A DNA stretch of 64,000 nucleotides from Gammaproteobacteria bacterium (GTDB lineage Bacteria; Pseudomonadota; Gammaproteobacteria; Enterobacterales; Neiellaceae): assembly GCA_017425245.1 (NCBI GenBank), contig JAFOOX010000052.1, positions 1 through 64,000 on the forward strand, written 5' to 3'. This document shows, piece by piece, positions 63,881-64,000 of the stretch (position 1 is its first letter; every line of letters begins with the position of its first letter). The notes beneath the pieces were generated by a model, which saw only the letters and a program-made list of their open reading frames with translations, did not search any database and was not told where the DNA came from. The translations under genes and the position numbers were made by a program.

Positions 63881-64000
63881 GCCGGCCAGAGCAATACCCC
63901 TTTATAGGTGGGGTTTGGCGCCAGCAAGACCTGTGATTGTTCAGGGGTAGTCGTGGCCTTTAGCACAGTGTTAACGTGGGTTGTCACCATTGAACCAACG

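Noticed and set aside
1-64000. CRISPR arrays
   Set aside because: No set of regularly spaced direct repeats was seen; the repeats present are transposon ends, element copies and protein modules. The Tn7-like element carries no cas genes.
1-64000. tRNA or rRNA genes
   Set aside because: No tRNA-like TΨC (GGTTCRANYCC) with paired arms or rRNA segments were recognised by eye; a covariance search was not possible.

Overview
The window looks like a chromosome segment of a gammaproteobacterium, probably near Aeromonadales or Vibrionales. The basis is the housekeeping gene set and order (lipA-lipB-ybeD-dacA, uppP-folK-folB, plsY, tsaD, moaABCD-mobA), a GlyGly-CTERM secreted protein, class Ia nrdAB with a YfaE-type ferredoxin, and a GC-rich composition. 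The species cannot be named from this sequence.

Layout. 1-4.5 kb is an accessory stretch on the minus strand: a Sel1-repeat protein, two small unknown genes, a GlyGly-CTERM metallopeptidase-like protein, a repeat-rich fibre-like protein lacking its 5' end, and a broken REP-associated transposase. 4.6-12.2 kb holds metR/metE and nrdA-nrdB-ferredoxin, the latter behind a cobalamin riboswitch. 12.2-38.9 kb is a catechol siderophore locus of vibriobactin type. A divergent Fur-box promoter near 27.8 kb separates a plus-strand block (entC, entE, entB, entA, PPTase, MFS, ViuB-like reductase, two ABC half-transporters) from a minus-strand block (Cy-Cy-A NRPS, VibH-like amide synthase, binding protein and two permeases, TonB receptor, free aryl carrier protein, C-PCP-C NRPS, ATPase). 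The enzyme that is a single VibF protein (Cy-Cy-A-C-PCP-C) in Vibrio cholerae is here divided between two genes about 7 kb apart. Zinc-independent ribosomal proteins L36 and L31 follow at 39 kb.

39.4-52.6 kb is a Tn7-like island. The intact element (40179-52628) has recognisable TGTG...CACA ends, tnsA-tnsB-tnsC-tniQ, an AHH-nuclease/Imm11-like toxin-immunity pair, an m5C methyltransferase with McrB- and McrC-like genes (LlaJI/BsuMI-like), and a TnsE-like gene at the far end. It abuts, with a 5-bp spacer, a remnant of a second related element in which a toxin gene fragment is fused directly to a tnsE fragment. The intact element's right end lies inside the last codons of lipA, so lipA now ends in transposon sequence. 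This points to a TniQ-directed attachment site at the 3' end of lipA.

52.6-64 kb is core genome: lipoate synthesis, PBP5, undecaprenyl-diphosphatase, folate genes, PlsY, TsaD, a DUF2726/zinc-finger protein, and a molybdopterin operon led by a Moco RNA. That RNA fixes the true moaA start. moaE is not in the window.
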